Assembly: GCA_041753515.1 (NCBI GenBank)
Contig: JBGSUE010000005.1
Span: 1-22,928 of the forward strand
Origin: JBGSUE01 sp041753515
Lineage (GTDB): Bacteria; Patescibacteriota; Microgenomatia; UBA10105; UBA927
Length of the DNA stretch: 22,928 bases
Direction: 5' to 3'
Position 1 is the stretch's first letter, and each line of letters starts with the position of its first letter. A model generated the notes under the pieces. The model did not search any database. It had not been told where the DNA came from and saw only the letters and a program-made list of their open reading frames with translations. A program made the position numbers and the translations under genes. Below are positions 1 to 7,875 of the stretch, in pieces.

Positions 1-168
1 TATTGTGCTGAACGGTACCCGAAACCGTGAAAACAGATACGTTACCTGGTCATAGATCCCCAAATCAAACCCGCCGGACTGAAAGTGGGTATGACGCACA
101 AGGGCCAATGATACATACAACAAACCAATTACCATACACCATATGCTCATAATCCTATTCCATTTCAT
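1..168 (-). CDS. DUF2079-like membrane protein, N-terminal part only
   Basis: The frame is open from the start codon at 168 to the window edge, so only the first 56 residues are visible. After a short positive N-terminus (MKWNRIMS) comes a hydrophobic segment and then an H-x-x-F-x-S-x-x-FDLGIYDQ stretch. An aromatic-rich FDLGI(F/Y)DQ motif just after the first membrane helix is characteristic of the DUF2079 family of polytopic membrane proteins, whose function is not established. A second in-frame ATG lies at 150; I prefer 168 because it gives the usual positively charged start and sits 7 bases after a perfect TATAAT on the minus strand. The gene is divergent from the dsbB-like gene. Family assignment rests on one motif, so it is moderately sure. 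Confidence 0.6.
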   Translation of the reverse strand, partial: MKWNRIMSIWCMVIGLLYVSLALVRHTHFQSGGFDLGIYDQVTYLFSRFRVPFSTI

Positions 169-175
169 ATATTTG

Positions 176-181
176 ATTATA
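176..181 (-). promoter_or_regulatory. -10 element for the DUF2079-like gene
   Basis: On the minus strand the bases read TATAAT, followed by 7 bases and then the ATG at 168. Normal initiation distance would put the transcript start at or next to the start codon, giving a leaderless mRNA. I see no good -35 box at 16 to 18 bases. Confidence 0.45.
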
Positions 182-189
182 AACCCGTG

Positions 190-198
190 TGGTATACT
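190..198 (+). promoter_or_regulatory. Extended -10 promoter for the dsbB-like gene
   Basis: The bases read TGGTATACT, a TGn plus -10 arrangement (extended -10). The hexamer ends 6 bases before the ATG at 205, so the message would start at or beside the start codon. A near match to this element precedes two other plus-strand genes in the window (2476 and 4706). Confidence 0.5.
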
Positions 199-204
199 TT
201 CACT

Positions 205-771
205 ATGCAGATTGTTCCGACAGTCTCACACGTACTCAATACTCTCACGCTTGCATCGGATGCCGCAATTCTTTCATGGATTCTGCTTCTCTTACTGTCT
301 CGTTATATCAGGAAACTCAGGAACATAAAAAGAAATATTATTGAGCATATCGCACCTTATTCTCGTATTTTTGCATGTACGGTTGCTCTTACTGCAATGG
401 CCGGAAGTCTTTTTTACTCCGAAGTGGCGCAGTATTCCCCCTGTGTCCTGTGCTGGTACCAGCGGATCCTCATGTATCCGCAGGTACTGCTCTTGGGTAT
501 AGCCATTATCATAAACGACGTGAAGGGGCTTATATATCCGAAAGCACTATCTGCGGCAGGTATTATCCTCTCCGCATATCACTACTATCTTCAGGTGGGA
601 GGACCCTCAATTCTGCCCTGTTCTGCTGTCGGATTTTCATCCGAATGTTCAGAAAGATTTTCGACAGCCTACGGTTACATAACTATCCCCATGATGTCAC
701 TGACCGCTTTTATTGCTATCTTCATTCTCCTGTCTCTGTATCAGATATACGGAAACAGAAAAACGCAGTAA
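205..771 (+). CDS. DsbB/BdbC-like disulfide bond formation protein
   Basis: A 188-residue polytopic membrane protein. Four or five hydrophobic segments are visible (about 20-32, 54-70, 92-106, 114-130, 158-180). The first cysteine pair is Cys80-Cys83 in SPCVLCWYQRI, the typical DsbB/BdbC CxxC context, and the second pair is Cys139 and Cys148 in a loop before the last helix. By family knowledge such proteins pass electrons from a thioredoxin-like DsbA partner to quinone, thereby reoxidising the partner that makes disulfides in exported proteins. No dsbA-like gene is in the window. The frame could start at a GTG at 187, but that codon lies before the -10 element, so ATG 205 is chosen. The first hydrophobic segment is additional to the four-helix DsbB core. 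No Shine-Dalgarno sequence is seen. Confidence 0.85.
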   Translation: MQIVPTVSHVLNTLTLASDAAILSWILLLLLSRYIRKLRNIKRNIIEHIAPYSRIFACTVALTAMAGSLFYSEVAQYSPCVLCWYQRILMYPQVLLLGIAIIINDVKGLIYPKALSAAGIILSAYHYYLQVGGPSILPCSAVGFSSECSERFSTAYGYITIPMMSLTAFIAIFILLSLYQIYGNRKTQ

Positions 772-788
772 CGGAATTCTCCCGAGTG

Positions 789-2375
789 TTATGATGCATT
801 GCTGTAGCGGACAGTATGTTGCAAAGGGATTGAATCAGACCGCAAACAGGAGAATCCGGATGCAATGGTATCTTCATCTGATCCTGCGTCTATCGTATGC
901 GGCCCGATTGATATGTGCGTGATTCCTTCTGCGCTGCTTTCATACTGCAATCCGAACAGCCGTACAAAAATTCCGGCATGTAAAAATCGGTTTGACAGGC
1001 GCATCCTTGCATTCACATACTCAAAAATCACCCTCTGTATGCATCCATTGCCTGTTAACACGACTATACGGGTTATCGCTCCGTCTGCCCAGGCACTCCG
1101 GATTCGGTCGATATCATAATCAAAATCAGCAATACCCTTTGTATCGTACTGTGCATCAGAATGCCCTGCGATGAACACTTCACCCTGCCGGTTATCCTGA
1201 TCTTTTACTCGTTCAAACAGCACGCCGGCCATCATATCAGAAGTGCGCTGTGTTTGCTGATCATGTTGACTGAAAGAGTGCCGTTCGGGCAGCTCTGAAA
1301 TTTTTTGTACATAGGTATCAAACGCACCGATGAATATTCCTCTCGTCATGACGCGGATAAGCAGATTCATCTTGGCATACCGGTCTCCTGTTGCGCGGAT
1401 GAGCTTTTGTTCCACCTGCATGATGAAAGTATTCCGTTCCGCTTCAGTTTTTTTTCTGACAGTTTCATAATCCGGCTCGCTCGTACCGGGTACTATTTTT
1501 ACATGTTTTTCGTTCAAATCTATAATCGTATTCCAATAAGTATCATGGACTTGTTCGTACGTTTTTTTCGGCGTATATCCGAATCGGGAACCATCAATCC
1601 TTCGGCCCCTATATACATCTCTGATCATCTTGCGTGCCGTCTGTACATTCATCCGGTGTGATTTTCCTTTGTATTCAACGGTGATGGTTTCCTTGTTTGT
1701 ACTTTCCGGCCAATTTTGAGTATTTTCGAAAAGTTCCCCCACAAGAAGTGCAGCCCGTAACCATTCACCGTAATTGAGCCCGTTTTTCTGCTTTTCATAC
1801 AAATAGGCAGGGTTATAGAGAAGTTCATAAAGAAAATCCGGTTGTTCCAATGATTTTTTTTCTTCACGCCATTGTCTGATTGTATGGTGATACCGGGTGC
1901 GGGATATATCCCGGTCTCCAATCTGATCCAGGATGCTGTTGATCAGTTTAAACCGCCCGGTCAGATACTGTATATGTTTTTCCGGATCATGCACCTGATA
2001 ATGGTTAAAATCCCATTTCCTGTCCAGAAATGAAACAAATTCTACAAGTGTGTCACGCTGTGATTCCTTCAGGTGTTTCGAATTATCCTGTACTGCTTCC
2101 TCCAACAGCGCTGACGCAGTACGCATACTGCCGATTGCCTCATCGGGGCTGGTTGTATCGATTGTATGCCTGATTGTATCGCAGAAGTCATAAATGGGAT
2201 CGATTTCGTGCGGTGCGCATATAGATTCAAAAGTATCGACCGGTGGTTCAATACTGAAGGTTTCTGGAGTAGACTGTCTCCCGGCGGCACCAGACTTTCC
2301 TGCAAAAATATTTCTTACCTGCAGCCACCGTTCTGCAATACTATGTACTATCGTCTGTTCCATTTCTGCTGTCAT
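789..2375 (-). CDS. Hypothetical protein, 528 residues
   Basis: I do not recognise this protein. It is a long, charged, soluble-looking sequence without a signal peptide or membrane segment. The N-terminal 60 residues are Ser/Gly/Thr containing and look flexible; the middle (about 130-330) is rich in aromatic, Arg, Lys and Glu residues and probably helical. The C-terminal part (about 380-500) has alternating hydrophobic strands, including GEVFIAGHSDAQYD and ITRIVVLTGNGCIQRV, which could be an alpha/beta domain. An in-frame ATG four codons in (2363) is an alternative start; 2375 has a GAGG eight bases upstream. The gene is convergent with the dsbB-like gene (17-base gap) and divergent from the gene at 2501. 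A TATAAT lies about 50 bases upstream. The frame is long and uninterrupted, so it is very likely a real gene, but no function can be given. Confidence 0.75.
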   Translation of the reverse strand: MTAEMEQTIVHSIAERWLQVRNIFAGKSGAAGRQSTPETFSIEPPVDTFESICAPHEIDPIYDFCDTIRHTIDTTSPDEAIGSMRTASALLEEAVQDNSKHLKESQRDTLVEFVSFLDRKWDFNHYQVHDPEKHIQYLTGRFKLINSILDQIGDRDISRTRYHHTIRQWREEKKSLEQPDFLYELLYNPAYLYEKQKNGLNYGEWLRAALLVGELFENTQNWPESTNKETITVEYKGKSHRMNVQTARKMIRDVYRGRRIDGSRFGYTPKKTYEQVHDTYWNTIIDLNEKHVKIVPGTSEPDYETVRKKTEAERNTFIMQVEQKLIRATGDRYAKMNLLIRVMTRGIFIGAFDTYVQKISELPERHSFSQHDQQTQRTSDMMAGVLFERVKDQDNRQGEVFIAGHSDAQYDTKGIADFDYDIDRIRSAWADGAITRIVVLTGNGCIQRVIFEYVNARMRLSNRFLHAGIFVRLFGLQYESSAEGITHISIGPHTIDAGSDEDTIASGFSCLRSDSIPLQHTVRYSNAS

Positions 2376-2423
2376 ATCTAAAGCCTCGGGCTCATTTTAC
2401 ACCAAGGAATCAAAAAAGTATAT

Positions 2424-2429
2424 ATTATA
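2424..2429 (-). promoter_or_regulatory. Possible -10 for the 528-residue gene
   Basis: The minus strand reads TATAAT here, in the divergent intergenic space and about 48 bases before the start codon at 2375. No matching -35 box is evident, so this is a weak call. Confidence 0.3.
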
Positions 2430-2455
2430 GGATATTGACATACCAAGCCTACCAA

Positions 2456-2484
2456 ATGACAAATTTCTGCTCGGCTGGTATAAT
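2456..2484 (+). promoter_or_regulatory. Promoter for the membrane-anchored protein at 2501
   Basis: ATGACA (2456-2461) is followed by a 17-base spacer and TATAAT (2479-2484), preceded by TGG as an extended -10. This is the best sigma70-type promoter outside the mraZ region. The expected start near 2491 leaves about 10 bases of leader with no Shine-Dalgarno sequence. Confidence 0.65.
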
Positions 2485-2500
2485 GTGAAAAGAATCATAT

Positions 2501-3214
2501 ATGAATAGAGTAAAAATCGGATGCCTGGGCATAATATTCCTGATTCTGATTCTCTGCGGATTTATCGGATTTAAAATATATCAGGCGTTGAGCGGCACAT
2601 CTAAACCAAAAGACCTGGGAATTACTGCAACTCGGGAACAGGCGGACGGTGCGCAGGCTAAAACTACAGTACAGGTAATTTCCCTTCCAGATTCCACACC
2701 TGTCGGAGAGAGCATCCGGTTTGAAGGCACAAAACCCATGACCTACAGCATGGATTCACAGGAACTGACGGCTCTTGCCCTCTATAAAACCAAATATAAA
2801 TATTTTCCGTTCCATTCCGTCCAGATCAGGGTGAATCCGGATAATACTGTGGAACTGTCAGGCCTTGCAGATACCGCCAAAGCAATCTCATACGCAACTG
2901 CTATCGGTTTTGCCGCATCGGATGTAGAAAAAGCAATGGACGAGTACAACATCCCACGGACTAATGTATCATTTTATGTAAAAGGTTCAGGATCAGTGAC
3001 AAACGGAGCTGTTTCTTTAAATCTGACAGGTGGCAACATCGCAGGGATCCCGGTACCGATGGCACTTGTAAACAGCAAAAAAGATGCTATCATCGACGTT
3101 TTGGAATCCGGCATGCGCAACACTCCTGGATTTGAAGCTCAATCAATAACATTCTCAGACGGCAAGGTCCACTTCACCGGATCCCTGTCGGAAAAAGAAT
3201 ACATTGTTCAATAA
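2501..3214 (+). CDS. Membrane-anchored extracytoplasmic hypothetical protein
   Basis: A 237-residue protein with a basic start (MNRVK) and one strongly hydrophobic segment at about 6-27, with no helix after it, so the rest should face outward on a single anchor. The outer part is rich in Ser, Thr, Gly and beta-type alternation. Its end (about 205-233) reads PGFEAQSITFSDGKVHFTG, and NPDNTVELSGLAD near residue 110 has a similar pattern. Such short repeats of a beta strand plus turn recall DUF2993/YpmS-type outward-facing domains, but this is only a resemblance. The Cys in the hydrophobic start is not in a proper lipobox, so a lipoprotein is unlikely. It has its own promoter, and its 3' end is convergent with the next gene across 22 bases. 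Confidence 0.7.
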   Translation: MNRVKIGCLGIIFLILILCGFIGFKIYQALSGTSKPKDLGITATREQADGAQAKTTVQVISLPDSTPVGESIRFEGTKPMTYSMDSQELTALALYKTKYKYFPFHSVQIRVNPDNTVELSGLADTAKAISYATAIGFAASDVEKAMDEYNIPRTNVSFYVKGSGSVTNGAVSLNLTGGNIAGIPVPMALVNSKKDAIIDVLESGMRNTPGFEAQSITFSDGKVHFTGSLSEKEYIVQ

Positions 3215-3236
3215 TCTCTAAAGAGAAAACAACCAA

Positions 3237-4517
3237 CTATGACCATACTGGATGGTCGGGGTCTGCTTCATCCAATATTTCAATCAGATACAAAAGTTCT
3301 TCCCGATTATCCCTCCAGGGTTGAGAATCTGCAGTTTCAGTCAACGGACCAGGTTTCGGATACGTGGCCAGTTTCTGTTTTGCCCACTGTCGGCACCACT
3401 GGAAAATTTCCCTATACGTCGAGTACAAATTGAAATCCCTGGCATCCTCAATTACTTCAGGTAATATGGAAGGCACTTTATCAGCAGGGGTAAATTTTCC
3501 CCTTTTGAGATGCTCATCCATAATGCCGTGGAGATATTTTGCCACTTCAGCTTTCCTGGACCAATATTCCACATCCATCAGTTGTTCATTCACCAGATCC
3601 GCTACAAAAATATCTGGCTGAAGCCAGCGGTCAGGTTCAAATTCATTCTTCTGTCGCGCCAATAGCAAATGATGAAGACGGTAGTTGCTTTCCGCCTCCA
3701 GGCGCAGCCGCATATCGTGGGGATCCAAAAAAGAAAACGGGATAGCTTCCGGCCCCTTCTGCAATGCCTCTTCAAAATCATGAGCAATTTCACCAAAAAT
3801 CCGGACATACGCGTGATCGTCATTCATATTACGTTCATGTGCGTCCGCAACAATCAGCGCTCGTGTCAGGGCATCATCGGAACATCCGAGATAATCTCCA
3901 GAGGAAACAGAAACCGAGGTCTTCAGCACATCTTCAAATATCTTCTCGACCTTTTCATACCCTGAGGCTTCAGCTACTACTTTAAGTTCGGGATCAGACT
4001 GCTCCAGCATGCCGGAGAGGAGCGACCGAACTATCGATGCATGGTCAATCAGTGCTTGCTGAAGCCCGACATTCCCGTATGGATTCACACTGAGGATCTC
4101 CCAACTGGCTTCGCCCTGTTTGGTAGTAAAGCATCTCAGTAAAAATTCACTATCGTGTTTTTGCAATACAAAAGATCGAGTCTGGATATTTGCTTCATCC
4201 GTAACGACATCAATCGGATTTGATGAAATACCCTGAGCAATCATATTATCCACCAATTTTTCGTTTTGTATTGTGGCAGTATTCTCATCCCCCGTCTTAG
4301 AATGCAATCTGGAAATTCTTGTTGCAAATCCAGGCTTTTGAACATGTTCAAACATTAAAAGATATGTATGAGATCTGAACATTCCGATTGTTTGATCGGA
4401 TAATTGCTCCATGTGCTTAAATGCACCATTATCAAGCAACGCAACATGCTCCGGAAGCACATCCGGCGTTTTGAATGGCACCTCCCGTATCCCAGATGAT
4501 TCACCCAAATAGAGCAA
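3237..4517 (-). CDS. Hypothetical protein, 426 residues
   Basis: I do not recognise this protein. It is acidic, soluble-looking and mostly helical, with no signal peptide or membrane segment. The second half (about 215-420) is rich in Glu, Asp, Trp and Leu and includes REIFQWCRQWAKQKL. The upstream limit of the frame gives a TTG start at 4517, but a TATAAT on the minus strand (4522-4517) overlaps that codon, so a transcript from it would begin downstream. A GTG at residue 13 or the ATG at residue 36 could be the true start. Alternatively, an upstream frame (ATG at 4596) flows smoothly into this protein if one G is dropped from a GGG at 4504-4506. The body of the gene is well supported; the 5' end is not. 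Confidence 0.65.
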   Translation of the reverse strand: MLYLGESSGIREVPFKTPDVLPEHVALLDNGAFKHMEQLSDQTIGMFRSHTYLLMFEHVQKPGFATRISRLHSKTGDENTATIQNEKLVDNMIAQGISSNPIDVVTDEANIQTRSFVLQKHDSEFLLRCFTTKQGEASWEILSVNPYGNVGLQQALIDHASIVRSLLSGMLEQSDPELKVVAEASGYEKVEKIFEDVLKTSVSVSSGDYLGCSDDALTRALIVADAHERNMNDDHAYVRIFGEIAHDFEEALQKGPEAIPFSFLDPHDMRLRLEAESNYRLHHLLLARQKNEFEPDRWLQPDIFVADLVNEQLMDVEYWSRKAEVAKYLHGIMDEHLKRGKFTPADKVPSILPEVIEDARDFNLYSTYREIFQWCRQWAKQKLATYPKPGPLTETADSQPWRDNREELLYLIEILDEADPDHPVWS

Positions 4518-4596
4518 TTATACGACAGAAAGTCCTGTATGTACTAGACGTGAAGAGATAATTTCTCTCCGGATCAAAATGTGCTTTATCAGACAT
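4501..4596 (-). other. Possible frame-shifted 5' extension of the 426-residue gene
   Basis: A 31-codon frame begins with ATG at 4596 (MSDKAHFDPERNYLF...) and ends at a TGA at 4503-4501. It is one base out of frame with the downstream gene. Removing one G from the GGG at 4504-4506 would join it as ...RIIALFG-ESSGIREV.... The composition fits a normal protein start, but there is no homology evidence and no strong Shine-Dalgarno or promoter before 4596. Confidence 0.25.
4517..4522 (-). promoter_or_regulatory. TATAAT overlapping the TTG start of the 426-residue gene
   Basis: The minus strand reads TATAAT with its last base in the TTG codon at 4517. If it is a real -10, translation must start downstream of 4517. 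If the 4596 extension is real, it is a chance match inside coding DNA. Confidence 0.25.
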
Positions 4597-4705
4597 ATAC
4601 ACTTTTGTAGACTATTCCCCGCTCTCAAACCCCAAGCTACTCCGAAAATTGTTCCTCGCAGGAATTTGTGCAGTAAAAATCTTTGATAACATTGCATCTG
4701 TTTTT

Positions 4706-4714
4706 TGGTATAAT
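4706..4714 (+). promoter_or_regulatory. Extended -10 promoter for the 193-residue gene
   Basis: The bases read TGGTATAAT, the same extended -10 as at 2476. A TTGATA at 4683-4688 is 20 bases upstream, which is long for a -35 box. The leader would be about 24 bases with no clear Shine-Dalgarno. The rest of the 227-base divergent gap (4518-4744) shows no RNA gene or strong repeat. Confidence 0.5.
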
Positions 4715-4744
4715 TTGTTATGTTGAGCTACAATTCTTACAAAT

Positions 4745-5326
4745 ATGCCAACTGAATTTCCTATTAAATCAATTGATGAGAAAACGGCTGTACATAGCTC
4801 CCTTCAACAATGCATGGATGCTATCCAAGACCTATGTCAGGAAGAAATTGACCTTACAAATCCGGATATATGCCAGCAGCTACTAGGACATGTATCCGAA
4901 TTTTTTCAACTAGCAGGTTTCGATATAAGTACTACCCCTACACCCGATCAATATCCAAATTTATCTGGCCAGATTGATAGTAATACGGTGGTTTCATTTC
5001 TCCGTAAAATGGTGGATGATACCGGTGCTCATATAACAAAAAGTGTTAATCCAGAAAGTCCAATGTCAGGTGATTATGTGGACTTCAGCTATTCTGCTTC
5101 TAGAAATAGTATATTTACGCCCAACGTAACTATCAGTTATGCCGAAAAGGATAATTCTGGGGGAATACCGGTTCATTCCATTTGTATACACTTACTTGAA
5201 TCAAGCGATAATGATTTTTTCAGATTCTCCATTAGAAATGAACTTCGGTACTCCGACGTAAGGCCGTCATCAGCGTGGATCAACCAACAGAAAAGAGATG
5301 CTGCAATAACCATTCAAAAAGTATAG
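4745..5326 (+). CDS. Hypothetical protein, 193 residues
   Basis: I do not recognise this protein. It is small, soluble-looking and acidic. The first 60 residues look helical and carry three Cys (at about 23, 31 and 43); the second half has alternating beta-type segments (DYVDFSYSAS, NVTISYAE, VHSICIHLLE). There is no signal peptide or membrane segment. It has its own extended -10 promoter and ends 43 bases from the convergent ftsZ stop. By eye it is more A+T-rich than the dcw cluster beside it, which could mean a different history, but I have not measured this. Confidence 0.6.
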   Translation: MPTEFPIKSIDEKTAVHSSLQQCMDAIQDLCQEEIDLTNPDICQQLLGHVSEFFQLAGFDISTTPTPDQYPNLSGQIDSNTVVSFLRKMVDDTGAHITKSVNPESPMSGDYVDFSYSASRNSIFTPNVTISYAEKDNSGGIPVHSICIHLLESSDNDFFRFSIRNELRYSDVRPSSAWINQQKRDAAITIQKV

Positions 5327-5369
5327 TTTGCGACTGATTTTGGAGATTTTTAACAAGTCCGTACTCCGC

Positions 5370-6521
5370 TTAACTTATTTGTCTTAGAAATGCGGGGATG
5401 TCGAATTCGTCCTCTTCAGGGGGAAGGGTGTCGTTTGGAACATCTTCTTCACCTGATGAGTCTACGGAAGTCTGAACCGGTTGCCGTCTGTAAATATCGT
5501 TTTTTATGGCTGACTGATACATGGGAGCTCCGGATACCCTGCCGGTCATTTCCCGAAGCCGTCTCTTCGTTTCATCAAAACCTGTGGCTATGACTGTAAT
5601 CTTTACCTGGTCTACAAGATTCTCGTCAATCGTTGCCCCAAAAATGATATTGGCATCCGTATCAACAGCTGAAGAAATCTGCTTGGCCGCTTCATCGACC
5701 TCCGCCATCGTCAAATCCGGTCCGCCTGTAATATTGAACAGGACTCCTTTTGCCCCTTCAATGGATATTTCAAGAAGCGGCGATGCGATAGCGGTCCTGG
5801 CCGCATTTGCCGCCCGGTTCTCCCCCACTCCCATACCAATCCCCATGAGTGATGAACCGGCATTCGTCATGATGGATCGCACATCCGCAAAGTCAACGTT
5901 GATGAGACCGGGCATTGTAATGAGATCGGAAATTCCCTGCACTCCCTGACCCAACACGGAATCTGCCACATGAAATGCGTCGATAAGCGTCATTTTTTTG
6001 TCAATAACGTCTATCAGACGTTGATTGGGAATCACGATGAGCGTATCAACCTTGTCTTTCAACTCCAAAATCCCCTCTTCGGCATTCACCATCCTGCGTG
6101 TACCCTCAAACGTAAACGGTTTTGTGACCACTGCGACCGTTAAAGCGCCGATATTTTTTGCAATGGACGCCACAATCGGAGTTGCACCTGTTCCAGTCCC
6201 ACCGCCCTCACCGCACGTCAAAAAAACCATATCAGCATCTTGGAGAAATTCCTGGATTTTTTCCTTGGACTCTTCGGCAGCATGTTTGCCTACTTCCGGA
6301 TTTCCCCCCGCTCCAAGACCGCGCGTCAGCTCTTCACCGATTTGGATTTTATACTGCGCCTGACACTGTAAAAGCGCCTGTGCATCGGTATTGACGCCGA
6401 TAAAATCAACACCTGATATCTGGTTTACGGATATCATGGAATTTATCGCGTTGCAGCCGCCGCCGCCAATTCCAATTACTTTAATTTTGGCAAATCGTGC
6501 AATATCAGGTTTAATAAGCAT
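5370..6521 (-). CDS. ftsZ: Cell division protein FtsZ
   Basis: FtsZ is the tubulin-like GTPase that forms the Z-ring. The protein is 383 residues, normal for the family. The start KIKVIGIGGGGCNAI holds the first nucleotide loop, the tubulin signature GGGTGTG is at 106-112, and the T7 synergy loop NVDFADV is at 208-214 with the aspartates that complete the neighbour's GTPase site. After a variable acidic linker the protein ends in DIPAFLRQIS, matching the conserved C-terminal peptide that binds FtsA. The two residues around the signature are Cys103 and Glu105, where most FtsZ have Ala and Met. It is the last gene of the cluster, 46 bases after ftsA. No clear terminator follows. Confidence 0.97.
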   Translation of the reverse strand: MLIKPDIARFAKIKVIGIGGGGCNAINSMISVNQISGVDFIGVNTDAQALLQCQAQYKIQIGEELTRGLGAGGNPEVGKHAAEESKEKIQEFLQDADMVFLTCGEGGGTGTGATPIVASIAKNIGALTVAVVTKPFTFEGTRRMVNAEEGILELKDKVDTLIVIPNQRLIDVIDKKMTLIDAFHVADSVLGQGVQGISDLITMPGLINVDFADVRSIMTNAGSSLMGIGMGVGENRAANAARTAIASPLLEISIEGAKGVLFNITGGPDLTMAEVDEAAKQISSAVDTDANIIFGATIDENLVDQVKITVIATGFDETKRRLREMTGRVSGAPMYQSAIKNDIYRRQPVQTSVDSSGEEDVPNDTLPPEEDEFDIPAFLRQIS

Positions 6522-6567
6522 AGCAATTGAACAATGTTATTATTCCTTCAGGGGCAAGTCTGAGAGG

Positions 6568-7869
6568 TTAGGGCAACAATGACTTTACCAGATCAACTAC
6601 CTTCCCTGCAAGTCCCTTTACTTGCATCCGTTCGGTCATCCGGGAAAAATTTCCCAGTAAATTCATACCTTCTGAATTTTCCGCTTTAGTCCCAAATAAA
6701 AGCAGGCCCGTCGATGCCGCATATTCCGGATTTGTAATTTCATCAATCAATCCGGAAATCTTTTTGGGATACCCCACGTGAACGGGCATCGCAAGGTTCT
6801 TTTTGGCGGCATCAACAGCACCGACTGTTAACGATCCCCCTCCGGACAACACAACGCCGGATGGTGTCATACCGCCGAATCCGCTCCTCTTGATTTCAAG
6901 GCCGACCATGGTAAATATTTCATTCAGACGCGGTTTAATGATACCCTCCACAAGAGTTTTCCTGGATACATTTTTCATTTCTTCAGGTAACCCTAAATGT
7001 GTCAGATCAACCTCATCCTCTTTTTCAGGATGCTCGGGTTTCTTTCCTGACCTGTCAATAAAAGTTTTTGGTTTTGATGAATGATCCGACAAAAAAAGTT
7101 TGATTTTTTCTGCGCTTTCCAGTGATATCCGTAAACCTGCTGCAAGATCCTTTGTAATGTTGATCGCACCGATTGGAATGACGGAAGAATACGAGAGGGC
7201 GCCTTCGACGAAAAGCGCCACATCCGTCGTACCGCCGCCGATATCTACAACTACAGCACCCAGTTCTTTTTCCGTTTCACTCAGTACGGATGCCGATGAT
7301 GCAAGACCGGAAAACACGATTCCATCGATATCAACTCCGAGCTCTTCAATGCATTTATGGATATTTCTAATGGCTGTCGCCCCCCCGGTCACCAGATGCG
7401 TATCTACTTCAAGACGAATGCCGCTCATTCCTATCGGGTCAATTATTCCTTCCTGCCCGTCTACCACATATCCGCGCGGGAGCACATGGATAATATCGCG
7501 GCTTGATGGCAGCGATACGGCTTTGGCAGCTTCAATAACCCGGGATACATCCGTTGCCGAAATTTCTTTATCCGGCTGGGCAATGGCAACAACTCCATGG
7601 GAGTTAATTGATGAAATATGATTGCCGCCAACCGTCACAAAGGCTTTCGTGATGGATGCCCCGGCCATGCGCTCTGCCGCCTCAACAGATAAGGTAATTG
7701 CGGACGTAGCTTCCTCAATATTGACGACCTGGCCTTTCCGGATGCCGCGGCTTGGTACTGATGACACTCCGATAATGCGCACTTCTTCCGAATCTGTCAT
7801 CATGGCGATGAGAGTCGTTATTTTTGAAGTTCCGATGTCAATTCCCGATAGTAGTCTGTCTTTACTCAT
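6568..7869 (-). CDS. ftsA: Cell division protein FtsA
   Basis: FtsA is the actin-like ATPase that ties FtsZ to the membrane. The protein has 433 residues. The N-terminal LSGIDIGTSKI is the phosphate 1 loop and VVVDIGGGTTDVALF (about 205-219) the phosphate 2 loop of the actin/Hsp70 fold; VVLSGGGSL (about 340) is in the adenosine motif region. The extreme C-terminus, MQVKGLAGKVVDLVKSLLP, can form the amphipathic membrane-targeting helix, and a variable linker precedes it. A charged Lys/Glu/Pro segment near 264-280 (KKPEHPEKEDEVD) looks like a lineage-specific loop. The start is 6 bases after the ftsQ stop. Confidence 0.95.
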   Translation of the reverse strand: MSKDRLLSGIDIGTSKITTLIAMMTDSEEVRIIGVSSVPSRGIRKGQVVNIEEATSAITLSVEAAERMAGASITKAFVTVGGNHISSINSHGVVAIAQPDKEISATDVSRVIEAAKAVSLPSSRDIIHVLPRGYVVDGQEGIIDPIGMSGIRLEVDTHLVTGGATAIRNIHKCIEELGVDIDGIVFSGLASSASVLSETEKELGAVVVDIGGGTTDVALFVEGALSYSSVIPIGAINITKDLAAGLRISLESAEKIKLFLSDHSSKPKTFIDRSGKKPEHPEKEDEVDLTHLGLPEEMKNVSRKTLVEGIIKPRLNEIFTMVGLEIKRSGFGGMTPSGVVLSGGGSLTVGAVDAAKKNLAMPVHVGYPKKISGLIDEITNPEYAASTGLLLFGTKAENSEGMNLLGNFSRMTERMQVKGLAGKVVDLVKSLLP

Positions 7870-7875
7870 AATGCT

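Noticed and set aside
187..204. GTG start at 187 for the dsbB-like gene
   Set aside because: It lies before and overlaps the -10 element, so it would not be transcribed from that promoter; ATG 205 fits better.
2501..2520. Lipobox around the early Cys of the 237-residue protein
   Set aside because: The Cys precedes the hydrophobic stretch instead of following it and the -3 residue is Lys, so it is not a lipoprotein signal.
3215..3226. Hairpin TCTCT-AA-AGAGA between convergent genes
   Set aside because: The stem is 5 bases, AT-containing and with a 2-base loop; too weak to call a terminator.
4518..4744. RNA gene in the largest intergenic gap
   Set aside because: No tRNA-like arms, conserved RNA motif or strong stem with a T-run could be found by eye.
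5327..5369. Intrinsic terminator after ftsZ
   Set aside because: Only weak, long-loop pairings are visible and there is no T-run directly after a stem.
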